Positions 37,821 through 45,656 of a stretch of 64,000 bases of DNA are shown one piece after another (position 1 is the first letter of the stretch; each line of letters opens with the position of its first letter). The stretch is taken from contig NZ_VDUX01000008.1 of NCBI RefSeq assembly GCF_008039565.1, positions 62,001 to 126,000 of the forward strand, written 5' to 3'. Position numbers and translations under genes: made by a program. Origin of the DNA: Aeromicrobium terrae. GTDB taxonomy: Bacteria; Actinomycetota; Actinomycetes; Propionibacteriales; Nocardioidaceae. The notes beneath the pieces were generated by a model. It did no database searches. It saw nothing but the letters and a program-made list of their open reading frames with translations, and was not told where the DNA came from.

Positions 37821-38714
37821 TCAGACGCCGATCGGGTGCCAGACCGTCTTGGTCTCGACCCACTGCTCGAGGCGCGAGAGGGTCGGCTCCCGCAGCCAGT
37901 CCTCGTCGGACGGGCGGCGGACGCGCTTGAGGTTCTCCGCGCCGTCGGACTCCAGCGTGCGGGCGAGCTCCGGGTCGTCGACGCCGGTCAGGTCGAGGCC
38001 GTTGACGTCGCTGTGCGTGGCCAGCCACGGGGCGATCTCGGCCGAGCTGCCGGTGAGCAGGTTGACCACGCCGCTGGGGAGGTCGGACGTCGCCATGATC
38101 TCGGCCAGCGTGACGGCCGGGATCGGGTGCGCCTCGCTCGCGACGACGACGACGGTGTTGCCCGTGGTGATGGCGGGCAGCACGGTGCTGACGAGTCCGA
38201 GCAAGGGTCCCTGCCCATCAGCCGCCCGCGGCCCGGCACCCCCGCCTTGCGGCGCCACGATCGCCACGACACCGGTGGGCTCCGGCGACGACAGGTTGAA
38301 GAACGGACCCGAGACCGGGTTGGCGTTGCCGAGCACCTGGGCGTACTTGTCGGCCCAGCCCGCGTACCAGACGACGCGGTCGACGGCGGCGTCGACGACG
38401 GCTTCGGTCCTCTTCGGGCTCAGCCCCTCGGCCTCGCGCAGCTGCGTCGTGAGCTGGTCGCGACGCCCCTCCATCACTTCGGCGATCCGGTACAGGATCT
38501 GGCCGCGGTTGTACGGCGTGCGCGTGGACCAGCCGCCGAACGCCTTGCGCGCGGCGAGCACCGCGTCGCGGCCGTCCTTGCGCGACGCCTTGGCCATGTT
38601 CGCGAGGAACCGCCCCTTGGCGTCGACGGCCTCGTACGTGCGGCCGGACTCCGAGCGGGGGAACGCGCCGCCGATGTAGAGCTTGTGCGTCTTGCGCACC
38701 TCGACCCGACTCAT
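37821..38714 (-). CDS. Truncated aldehyde dehydrogenase-like protein, probably catalytically inactive
   Basis: 297 residues, only the N-terminal part of the ALDH fold (a full enzyme is ~480). Similarity to ALDHs is clear (LYIGGAFPRSESGRTYEAVD, VVWYAGWADKYAQVLGNANP, VLPAITTGNTVVVVASEAHP). The PWNFP motif that supplies the oxyanion-hole Asn is replaced by a Gly/Pro/Ala insertion (PQGGGAGPRAADGQGP, ~residues 152-167), and the catalytic Cys region is absent. Its start overlaps the stop of the intact ALDH upstream (ATGA), suggesting a 1:1 partner or scaffold. Similar short ALDHs beside deoC occur in other actinobacteria (from memory, not checked). Confidence 0.8.
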   Translation of the reverse strand: MSRVEVRKTHKLYIGGAFPRSESGRTYEAVDAKGRFLANMAKASRKDGRDAVLAARKAFGGWSTRTPYNRGQILYRIAEVMEGRRDQLTTQLREAEGLSPKRTEAVVDAAVDRVVWYAGWADKYAQVLGNANPVSGPFFNLSSPEPTGVVAIVAPQGGGAGPRAADGQGPLLGLVSTVLPAITTGNTVVVVASEAHPIPAVTLAEIMATSDLPSGVVNLLTGSSAEIAPWLATHSDVNGLDLTGVDDPELARTLESDGAENLKRVRRPSDEDWLREPTLSRLEQWVETKTVWHPIGV

Positions 38715-40147
38715 GCGTGCTCCTTCAGGTACGAGGCGAGGCCGTGCCGGCCGCCCTCGCGGCCGTAGCCGGACTCCTTGTAGCCGCCGAACGGGCTGGT
38801 GGGGTCGAACTTGTTGAACGTGTTGGCCCAGACGACGCCGGCGCGCAGCTGCTCGGCCATCGACAGGATCCGCGAGCCCTTCTCGGTCCAGACGCCGGCC
38901 GACAGCCCGTACGGGGTGTTGTTGGCCTTCTCGACCGCCTCGGCGGGGGTGCGGAACGTGAGCACCGAGAGCACCGGCCCGAAGATCTCCTCGCGGGCGA
39001 TGCGGTGGGCCTGCGTGACGCCGGTGAAGATCGTCGGCGCGAACCAGAACCCGTGGTCCGGGATCTCGCACGGCGCGGACCAGCGCTCGGCGCCCTCGGC
39101 GTCGCCGACGTCGGACAGCTCGCGGATGCGCGCGAGCTGCTCGGCGGAGTTGATGGCGCCGATGTCGGTGTTCTTGTCGAGCGGGTCGCCCAGGCGCAGC
39201 GTGCCCATGCGGCGCTTCAACCGTTCGAGCACCTCGTCGTAGACGCTCTCCTGCACCAGCAGGCGCGAACCGGCGCAGCAGACGTGGCCCTGGTTGAAGA
39301 AGATGCCGCCGACGATGCCCTCGACGGCCTGGTCGAGCGGGGCGTCGGCGAACACGATGTTCGCGGCCTTGCCGCCGAGCTCGAGCGTGAGCTTCTTGTC
39401 GGTACCGGCGACGGACCGGGCGATCTGGCGGCCGACGGCCGTGGAGCCGGTGAACGCGACTTTGTCGACGTCCGGGTGCTCGACGAGCGCCTGGCCGGTG
39501 GCGCCGGCACCGGTGACGATGTTCACGACGCCCGGCGGGAGGTCGGCCTGCTGGCAGATCTCCGCGAACAGCAGCGCGGTGAGCGGCGTGGTCTCGGCCG
39601 GCTTCAGCACGACCGTGTTGCCCGCGGCGAGCGCCGGCGCGATCTTCCAGGCCAGCATCATCAGCGGGAAGTTCCACGGGATGACCTGACCGGCGACGCC
39701 CAGCGGCTGCGGGTCGGGCCCGCGGCCGGCGTAGCCGAGCTTGTCGGCCCAGCCGGCGTAGTAGAAGAACCACTGTGAGACGAGCGGGATGTCGACGTCG
39801 CGCGACTCCTTGATCGGCTTGCCGTTGTCGAGCGACTCGAGCACCGCGAGCTCGCGGCTGCGCTCGGCGATGATCCGCGCGATCCGGTACAGGTACTTGG
39901 CGCGCTCGCGGCCGGGCATCGGGCCCCAGACCTTCTCGAACGCGCGCCGCGCCGCCTGAACGGCCTTGGTGACGTCGGCCTCGGAGGCCTCGCTGACCTC
40001 GGCCAGCACCTCCTCCGACGCCGGGCTGATCGACTTGAACGGCGTGCCCGTCCCGTCGACGAACTCGCCGTCGATGAACAGCCCGTACGAGCTCTTCAGG
40101 TCGACGATCGCCCGAGACTCGGGCGCTGGTGCGTACTCGAAAGCCAT
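38711..40147 (-). CDS. Aldehyde dehydrogenase, likely acting on the deoC product
   Basis: 478 residues, complete NAD(P)-dependent ALDH: PWNFPLMMLAWKIAPALAAG (oxyanion Asn), TGSTAVGRQIARSVAG, LTLELGGKAANIVFADA (general-base Glu), FNQGHVCCAGSRLLVQE (catalytic Cys) and SPFGGYKESGYGREGGRHGL at the C-terminus. It follows deoC with a 2-base gap and is followed by the truncated ALDH-like gene. Oxidising the acetaldehyde released by DeoC to acetate is the most natural role (inference from context). Confidence 0.9.
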   Translation of the reverse strand: MAFEYAPAPESRAIVDLKSSYGLFIDGEFVDGTGTPFKSISPASEEVLAEVSEASEADVTKAVQAARRAFEKVWGPMPGRERAKYLYRIARIIAERSRELAVLESLDNGKPIKESRDVDIPLVSQWFFYYAGWADKLGYAGRGPDPQPLGVAGQVIPWNFPLMMLAWKIAPALAAGNTVVLKPAETTPLTALLFAEICQQADLPPGVVNIVTGAGATGQALVEHPDVDKVAFTGSTAVGRQIARSVAGTDKKLTLELGGKAANIVFADAPLDQAVEGIVGGIFFNQGHVCCAGSRLLVQESVYDEVLERLKRRMGTLRLGDPLDKNTDIGAINSAEQLARIRELSDVGDAEGAERWSAPCEIPDHGFWFAPTIFTGVTQAHRIAREEIFGPVLSVLTFRTPAEAVEKANNTPYGLSAGVWTEKGSRILSMAEQLRAGVVWANTFNKFDPTSPFGGYKESGYGREGGRHGLASYLKEHA

Positions 40148-40149
40148 GA

Positions 40150-41064
40150 TCAGTCCAAGGTGACGTAGTCGGGGCCGCTGTAGTGGCCGGTGATCATCTT
40201 CTGCCGCTGCAGGAGCAGGTCGTTGAGCAGCGAGGACGCGCCGAACCGGAACCAGTCGGGGCTCAGCCAGTCGTCGCCGCACGTCTCGTTGATGGTGACG
40301 AGGTACTTGATCGCGTCCTTCGACGTGCGGATGCCGCCCGCCGGCTTCACGCCGACCTGCCGGCCGGTGGCGATGCGGTAGTCGCGCACCGCCTCGAGCA
40401 TCACCAGCGTCACAGGCAGCGTGGCCGCGGGCTGGATCTTGCCGGTGCTCGTCTTGATGAAGTCCGCGCCGGCGTCCATGGCCAGCCACGACGCGCGACG
40501 GACATTGTCGTACGTCTGGAGCTCGCCGGTCTCGAGGATGACCTTGAGGTGCGCGTCCCCACAGGCCTCCTTCACCGCGACGATCTCGTCGTGCACGCGC
40601 GTGTAGTCGCCGCGGAGGAACGCGCCGCGGTCGATCACCATGTCGACCTCGTCGGCCCCCGCCTCGACGGCGTCCTGGGTGTCGGCGAGCTTCACGTCGA
40701 GCGCGGCGCGGCCGGACGGGAACGCGGTGGCGACTGCCGCGACGTGCAGCCGGTCGCCGACGACCTCGCGGACGGTGCTGACCATGTCCGGGTAGACGCA
40801 GACGGCGGCGACGGGCGGGCACGTGGAGTCGGTCGGGTCGGGGCGCAGGGCCTTCGACGACAGGGCCCGCACCTTGCCCGGCGTGTCCGCACCCTCGAGG
40901 GTCGTGAGGTCGACCATCGAGATGGCGAGGTCGATCGCCCACTGCTTCGACGTCGTCTTGATCGAGCGCGTACCGAGCCCGGCCGCCCGGGCCTCGACCC
41001 CGACGGCGTCGACGCCGGGCAGCCCTTCGAGCGTCCTGCGCAGCGATTGCGTCGCGCTTGCCAC
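40150..41064 (-). CDS. deoC: Deoxyribose-phosphate aldolase
   Basis: Cleaves deoxyribose-5-phosphate to glyceraldehyde-3-phosphate and acetaldehyde. 304 residues from a GTG preceded by GGGAGGG at ideal distance. Motifs: VAAVCVYPDMVSTVREVV, AGADEVDMVIDRGAFLRGDY, ADFIKTSTGKIQPAA (Schiff-base Lys) and VGVKPAGGIRTSKDAI (second Lys). The ~45-residue N-terminal extension is longer than the E. coli enzyme but usual in actinobacteria. Heads the deoC-ALDH-ALDH' run and links with deoA upstream in the window. Confidence 0.96.
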   Translation of the reverse strand: MASATQSLRRTLEGLPGVDAVGVEARAAGLGTRSIKTTSKQWAIDLAISMVDLTTLEGADTPGKVRALSSKALRPDPTDSTCPPVAAVCVYPDMVSTVREVVGDRLHVAAVATAFPSGRAALDVKLADTQDAVEAGADEVDMVIDRGAFLRGDYTRVHDEIVAVKEACGDAHLKVILETGELQTYDNVRRASWLAMDAGADFIKTSTGKIQPAATLPVTLVMLEAVRDYRIATGRQVGVKPAGGIRTSKDAIKYLVTINETCGDDWLSPDWFRFGASSLLNDLLLQRQKMITGHYSGPDYVTLD

Positions 41065-41137
41065 GTGTCCCTCCCAACCTGCGGGCGCCTGGCGCGTCCG
41101 CGTCCTCCAGAGTACGGCGCAACGGCAGACTGAGGCC

Positions 41138-41932
41138 ATGTCGGGACCCCTCAGCCTGGCCGTCGTCGTGGCCCACCCGGACGACGACGCCTACGGCATG
41201 GCCGGGATGGTCGCCCTGCACGCCGAGGACCCGGGGTTCCGGTTCATCCTGATCCACGCCACCGACGGGGGAGCGGGCGACATCCGCGAGGGATTTCCCG
41301 CGACGCGAGAGACCCTGGGCACCATCCGCAAGGGCGAGGACGAGGCCGCATGGCGCGCCCTCGGCCGGGAGCCCGACCGGCACGAGTGGCTCGACATCCC
41401 CGACGGCGAGGTCGGCGACGTGCCCCTGGAGGAGCTGGCCGGGCGGATCGAGGAGATCCTGGTCGAGGAGCAGCCGACCGTCGTCGGCACGTTCGGCCCG
41501 GACGGGATCTTCGCCCACCCGGACCACATCGCCGTCGGCGCGGCCACCGACGTCGCGTTCCTGCGGCACGCCCAGCGCAGCGGCACCGCGTTCCGGCGGC
41601 TGCTGCACAGCGCCATCCCGCAGTCGGTGTTCGAGCGGTGGCAGGAGCAGCGCGCGGCCATGGGCCTGTGGACCTGGGACCCGACGCAGGTCTTCCACAT
41701 GCGCGGCGTCCCGGACGAGCAGATCGGCCTCGTCGTCGACACCCGCAGCGTCGCCCACCGCACCGTCGCCGGCCTCCGCGAGCACAAGAGCCAGCATCAC
41801 GTCATGACCGACGACCCGGACGACGTCGAGCGCATGCAGAAGATCATGAGCCGCGACTGGGCCGTCGTCGCGTGGCCGGAGCGCGAGCCGGGGACGCCGG
41901 TGCTGACGGACCCGTTCGAGGATCTGCCGTAG
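41138..41932 (+). CDS. PIG-L family deacetylase (LmbE-like)
   Basis: 264 residues of the zinc N-acetylglucosaminyl deacetylase family (MshB/LmbE/BshB): LAVVVAHPDDDAYGMAGMVA has the AHPDDx metal motif and FAHPDHIAVGAATDVAFL the second His pair. Homologues deacetylate mycothiol, bacillithiol or GlcNAc-PI intermediates. Which substrate applies is undecided: it is not the canonical MshB by context. Divergent from deoC, 73 bases apart. Confidence 0.87.
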   Translation: MSGPLSLAVVVAHPDDDAYGMAGMVALHAEDPGFRFILIHATDGGAGDIREGFPATRETLGTIRKGEDEAAWRALGREPDRHEWLDIPDGEVGDVPLEELAGRIEEILVEEQPTVVGTFGPDGIFAHPDHIAVGAATDVAFLRHAQRSGTAFRRLLHSAIPQSVFERWQEQRAAMGLWTWDPTQVFHMRGVPDEQIGLVVDTRSVAHRTVAGLREHKSQHHVMTDDPDDVERMQKIMSRDWAVVAWPEREPGTPVLTDPFEDLP

Positions 41933-41972
41933 GGCAGAAATCCCTTAAGTCACAGGGTTTTCCACTGGTATA

Positions 41973-41986
41973 CGAACGTCTGTTCT
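41973..41986. promoter_or_regulatory. LexA-like SOS box upstream of the DUF222/HNH gene
   Basis: CGAACGTCTGTTCT keeps the GAAC-N4-GTTC core and matches 10 of 12 specified positions of the actinobacterial LexA consensus TCGAAC-N4-GTTCGA. It sits 14 bases before the ATG of the HNH gene, in an AT-richer patch (41940-42000) unlike its surroundings. 13E12-type genes in mycobacteria have been reported in the LexA regulon. Confidence 0.6.
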
Positions 41987-42000
41987 AGTAGGCTCGAGTC

Positions 42001-43146
42001 ATGGATTCGGGGCCCGTGATCGAGCGGTTGCGCACCGCCGCGCGGGCCCTCGGGTCCGGCGATGAGCGTGAGCTCGACGGCGCCTCCACGGTCACCACCT
42101 GGACCCGCAACGAGCTGCGGCTCGACGCCCGCCAGACTCACCAGCTGCTGCGCGCGGGCGCGGCGATGCGTGAGCTCGACGCCGTCGGCGAGGCAGCGCA
42201 CGCGGGCCGCATCCGCCTGGACCATGTCGACGCGTTCGCCTACGGCATCAAGCACATCGACGCCGGCACCGTGCGCGAGGCGCAGCCGTGGCTGCTGGAC
42301 GTCGCGCTCACGTGCGAGCCGAGCGCGCTGCGCCGGATCATGCGCGAGCTGCGTGAGGCCGTCTACCCCGGTTCGCTCGACGACGAATGGGCTCGGGGCA
42401 TGAATCGCGAGGACCTCCAGGTCAACGCCGTGCCCGACGGGTGGCACGTGAACGGCTTCCTGAACACCGCCACCGGGGCCAAGCTCAAGACGGTTCTGGA
42501 CACCCTGAGCGCTCCGTCCGATGCCGAGGACAAGCGAACGGGCGCCGAGCGTCGGGTCACCGCCGTCGACGACCTCTGCAGCCAGGTGCTGGAACACGGC
42601 CTGCCGTCCGACGGCGGCATCCGGCCCCACCTGTCCGTCCTCGTCGACGCCGACGGCACCGCCACCCTGGAGCGCTTCGGCCGCATCGGCCCCCAGCTGC
42701 TCGACTTCCTCGGGTGCGACGCCACCGCCACCGGGATCGTCGTCCGCGACGGCCAAGCCCTGGCGGTCGGACGCACCAAGAGGCTCGCCACCAAGGCCCA
42801 GCGACTCGCCGTGAACGCCCGCCAAGGCGGCATCTGCGCCGCCCCCGGCTGCACCCACACGCACCTGCAGTACCACCACATCGTCTCCTGGAGCGCCGGC
42901 GGCCCGACCGACCTCGACAACCTGATCGGCCTGTGCGTCCGCTGCCACCAGCTCCTCCACCGCGGCCACCTGCAGATCATCCAGACCCGCGACGGCACCC
43001 AACGCTTCGCCGGCCACAGCCCGCGCCCCGAGCGCGACGCCTACCGGCAACGGCTCGCCACCTACCGCGAGAAGCGCGCCGTCCACCGCACCAGCCGCAC
43101 CATCGAACGCCACCGCGACCGCCCCGTCGCACCCCTGCGCACCTGA
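42001..43146 (+). CDS. DUF222 / HNH endonuclease domain protein (13E12 family)
   Basis: 381 residues. N-terminal DUF222 (~1-240: TRNELRLDARQTHQLLRAGA, GRIRLDHVDAFAYGIKHIDA) and C-terminal HNH nuclease (~275-330): AAPGCTHTHLQYHHIVSWSA, GGPTDLDNLIGLCVRCHQLL, with the HH, N and paired Cys residues of a zinc HNH. These genes are multi-copy in actinobacterial genomes and may be selfish or damage-responsive; biochemical function is unproven. The LexA-like box directly upstream suggests SOS induction. The 3' gap before the mutase gene holds a strong hairpin. Confidence 0.88.
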   Translation: MDSGPVIERLRTAARALGSGDERELDGASTVTTWTRNELRLDARQTHQLLRAGAAMRELDAVGEAAHAGRIRLDHVDAFAYGIKHIDAGTVREAQPWLLDVALTCEPSALRRIMRELREAVYPGSLDDEWARGMNREDLQVNAVPDGWHVNGFLNTATGAKLKTVLDTLSAPSDAEDKRTGAERRVTAVDDLCSQVLEHGLPSDGGIRPHLSVLVDADGTATLERFGRIGPQLLDFLGCDATATGIVVRDGQALAVGRTKRLATKAQRLAVNARQGGICAAPGCTHTHLQYHHIVSWSAGGPTDLDNLIGLCVRCHQLLHRGHLQIIQTRDGTQRFAGHSPRPERDAYRQRLATYREKRAVHRTSRTIERHRDRPVAPLRT

Positions 43147-43177
43147 GCCAACGGAAGCACCGGATTTCACCTACGCC

Positions 43178-43218
43178 TATGCGCGCTCGCTGCGAGAGCA
43201 CCGGCATGAGCGCGCGTA
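43178..43218. terminator. Bidirectional terminator-like hairpin between convergent genes
   Basis: TATGCGCGCTC and GAGCGCGCGTA pair over 11 positions with one G-U, around a 19-base loop, centred in the 83-base gap between the HNH and mutase stop codons. The position and stability suit termination from both sides, although no poly-U follows on either strand. Confidence 0.5.
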
Positions 43219-43229
43219 TTCGCGATGCG

Positions 43230-44843
43230 TCAGAGGCCGAGGGCTGAGGCCAAGTCGGTCTTGATCCGCTCGATGGTCCCGCTGGCCTCGGAGCGGGCCA
43301 CCTCCATGGACTCGCGCACGGGGATGACGACCTCGATGTAGCACTTCAGCTTGGGCTCGGTGCCGGACGGGCGGCAGATGATCCGGCCCGTGTCGCCGAG
43401 GCCGAGCCGCACGCCGTCGGTGGGCGGCAGACCCCGGTACCCGTCAGCCAGGTCGTCGACGCTGGTGACGTCGATGCCGGCGAGCGACGTCGGGGGAGCG
43501 GTGCGGAGGGTGGACATGGCGTCGCGGATGATCGCCAGGTCCTCGACCCGGACGGACAGCTGGCCGGTGGCGTGCAGGCCGTGCTCGCGGTAGAGGTCGT
43601 CGAGGCGGTTGATCAGGCTGCGGCCCTCGGCCTTCAGCTTGGCGGCCATCTCCAGCACGAGCAGGATCGCGGAGACGCCGTCCTTGTCGCGGGCGATGTC
43701 GGGAGCGACGCAGTAGCCCAGCGCCTCCTCGTAGCCGTAGGCGAGGTCGTCGATCTTGCCGATCCACTTGAAACCCGTCAGCGTCTGCGCCCAGGCCCGT
43801 CCGGCAGCCTCGGCCTGTCGACCCAAGAGATCAGAGCTGACGATCGACGCGGCGTACGTCCCGGCAGCGCCCCGCCCCAGCATGAAGTCCGCCAGCAGCG
43901 ACCCGACCTGGTCACCCGTGAGCATCCGGTACGCCTCACCGTCTCGGACGCCGACGGCGCACCGGTCGGCGTCGGGGTCGTTGGCGACGATGATGTCGGC
44001 CTGCACCTCTGACGCGAGCTTGAGCGCCAGGTCCATCGCTCCCGGCTCCTCGGGGTTCGGGAACGCGACGGTGGGGAAGTCCGGGTCGGGCTCGGCCTGG
44101 TCGCGCACGACGTGCAGCGGCGGGAACCCGGCGCGGCGCACCACCTCGACGAGGGTGTCGCGCCCGACGCCGTGCAGCGGCGTGTAGACCGCCGTGATGT
44201 CGCGGGGGCCGTCACCGGGCAGCGCCACCACGGCGTCGACGTACGCCTCGGCCACCTCGGGCCCGAGCCGGGTGTACTCGTCGCTGCGCGCCATCTCGTC
44301 GACCCGTGGAGCCGCGTCGATGAGCGCTGAGATGTCCGAGTCGGCCGGAGGCACGATCTGGCTCGAGTCGGCCAGGTACACCTTGTAGCCGTTGTCCTGC
44401 GGCGGGTTGTGCGACGCCGTGACCATCACGCCGGCGGTGCAGCCGAGGTGGCGGATGGAGAACGCGGTGACTGGCGTGGGCAGCGGCTCGGGCAGCAGGT
44501 GCGCGTGCACGCCCAGCGCCGTCATGATCTCGGCGGTGTCGCGGGCGAAGACGTCGGAGTTGTACCGGGCGTCGAACCCCACGACGACGCTGGGCGACGA
44601 TTCCCGCTCGAGCAGGTACTGAGCCAGCCCCCACGCCGCCTGCGCGACGATCACGCGGTTCATCCGGTTGGGGCCGGCGCCGAGCGCACCCCGCAGACCG
44701 GCGGTGCCGAACTGCAGCCGCTCGGAGAACCGCTCCTCGATGGCCTCGGTCTCGCCGGCGTCGACCAGCGCCTGCAGCTCGTCGCGCGTTGCCGGGTCGG
44801 GGTCCTGGGAGATCCAGTCGCGGGCGCGGTCGAGCAGGTCCAT
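43230..44843 (-). CDS. Phosphohexomutase family protein, probable phosphopentomutase
   Basis: 537 residues, alpha-D-phosphohexomutase fold. FGTAGLRGALGAGPNRMNRV at the N-terminus, phosphoserine loop VMVTASHNPPQDNGYKVY, metal loop ANDPDADRCAVGV, sugar loop YGYEEALGY, phosphate loop CRPSGTEPKLKCYIEV. The length and EEALGY loop match the PGM2/PmmB branch, whose human member converts ribose-1-phosphate and deoxyribose-1-phosphate. It directly follows a purine nucleoside phosphorylase gene (2-base gap), the same pair as M. tuberculosis deoD-pmmB. The name phosphomannomutase is an alternative. Confidence 0.9.
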   Translation of the reverse strand: MDLLDRARDWISQDPDPATRDELQALVDAGETEAIEERFSERLQFGTAGLRGALGAGPNRMNRVIVAQAAWGLAQYLLERESSPSVVVGFDARYNSDVFARDTAEIMTALGVHAHLLPEPLPTPVTAFSIRHLGCTAGVMVTASHNPPQDNGYKVYLADSSQIVPPADSDISALIDAAPRVDEMARSDEYTRLGPEVAEAYVDAVVALPGDGPRDITAVYTPLHGVGRDTLVEVVRRAGFPPLHVVRDQAEPDPDFPTVAFPNPEEPGAMDLALKLASEVQADIIVANDPDADRCAVGVRDGEAYRMLTGDQVGSLLADFMLGRGAAGTYAASIVSSDLLGRQAEAAGRAWAQTLTGFKWIGKIDDLAYGYEEALGYCVAPDIARDKDGVSAILLVLEMAAKLKAEGRSLINRLDDLYREHGLHATGQLSVRVEDLAIIRDAMSTLRTAPPTSLAGIDVTSVDDLADGYRGLPPTDGVRLGLGDTGRIICRPSGTEPKLKCYIEVVIPVRESMEVARSEASGTIERIKTDLASALGL

Positions 44844-44845
44844 CG

Positions 44846-45637
44846 TCAGATCCGGGGAAGCACGTCCGCCAGGAGGGCGCCCATCCGCGCCGCCGACGAG
44901 CGGCCCGCCTCGAGCACCTCTTCGTGGTTCAGGGGAGCGCCGGTGATGCCGGCGGCGAGGTTGGTGACGAGCGAGATTCCGAGCACCTCGAGCCCGGCCT
45001 CGCGGGCGGCGATCGCCTCCAGCACCGTGGACATGCCGACGAGGTCGCCGCCGATGGCCCTGACCATGCCGATCTCGGCCGGCGTCTCGTAGTGCGGGCC
45101 GGGGAACTGGACGTAGACGCCCTCGTCGAGCGACGGGTCGACCTCCTGGCAGAGCTTCCGCAGCCGCGAGGAGTACAGGTCGGTCAGGTCGACGAAGTTC
45201 GCGCCCTCGATCGGCGACGTCCCCGTCAGGTTGATGTGATCCTTGATCAGGACCGGCGTGCCCGGCTCCCATGCGGGGTTGAGCCCGCCGCAGCCGTTGG
45301 TCAGCACGACCGTCCTCACGCCGGCTGCCGCGGCCGTGCGCATCGCGTGCACGACGGACGCGACGCCGCGCCCTTCGTAGAAGTGCGTGCGCCCGAGGAA
45401 CACCAGGGCGCGCTTCTCACCGACCGGCACGGATCGGATCGTGCCGCCGTGCCCCTCGACTGCGGGAGCGCTGAATCCGGGCAGGTCGGCGGCCGGCAGC
45501 TCGTGCTCCGGCTCGCCCAGCGCGTCGGCGGCCGGGAGCCAGCCGGAGCCCATCACCAGGGCGACGTCGTGGGTGGCGCCCGCGGTGCGCTCGGCCAGCG
45601 CGGCGGCGGCTTCTCGGGCGAGGTCGGTCGGGCTCAC
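44846..45637 (-). CDS. punA: Purine-nucleoside phosphorylase, trimeric type
   Basis: Phosphorolyses inosine/guanosine to base and ribose-1-phosphate. 263 residues from a GTG giving [20 protein letters not shown]; upstream codons give no homologous extension. Motifs: [17 protein letters not shown] (phosphate Ser), [31 protein letters not shown] (PNP signature), [14 protein letters not shown], and [20 protein letters not shown] (base-binding Asn). Product goes to the adjacent mutase. Divergent from the LpdA-like gene. Confidence 0.95.
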   Translation of the reverse strand: MSPTDLAREAAAALAERTAGATHDVALVMGSGWLPAADALGEPEHELPAADLPGFSAPAVEGHGGTIRSVPVGEKRALVFLGRTHFYEGRGVASVVHAMRTAAAAGVRTVVLTNGCGGLNPAWEPGTPVLIKDHINLTGTSPIEGANFVDLTDLYSSRLRKLCQEVDPSLDEGVYVQFPGPHYETPAEIGMVRAIGGDLVGMSTVLEAIAAREAGLEVLGISLVTNLAAGITGAPLNHEEVLEAGRSSAARMGALLADVLPRI

Positions 45638-45656
45638 CTGCCGTACATTACGGGGC

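Noticed and set aside
41949..41955. GTCACAG upstream of the HNH gene as an MtrA site
   Set aside because: Single copy and no wall-related gene downstream.
42001..43146. HNH gene as an intein or mobile intron nuclease
   Set aside because: It is a stand-alone DUF222 protein with its own start and regulatory box; no split host gene or flanking repeats.
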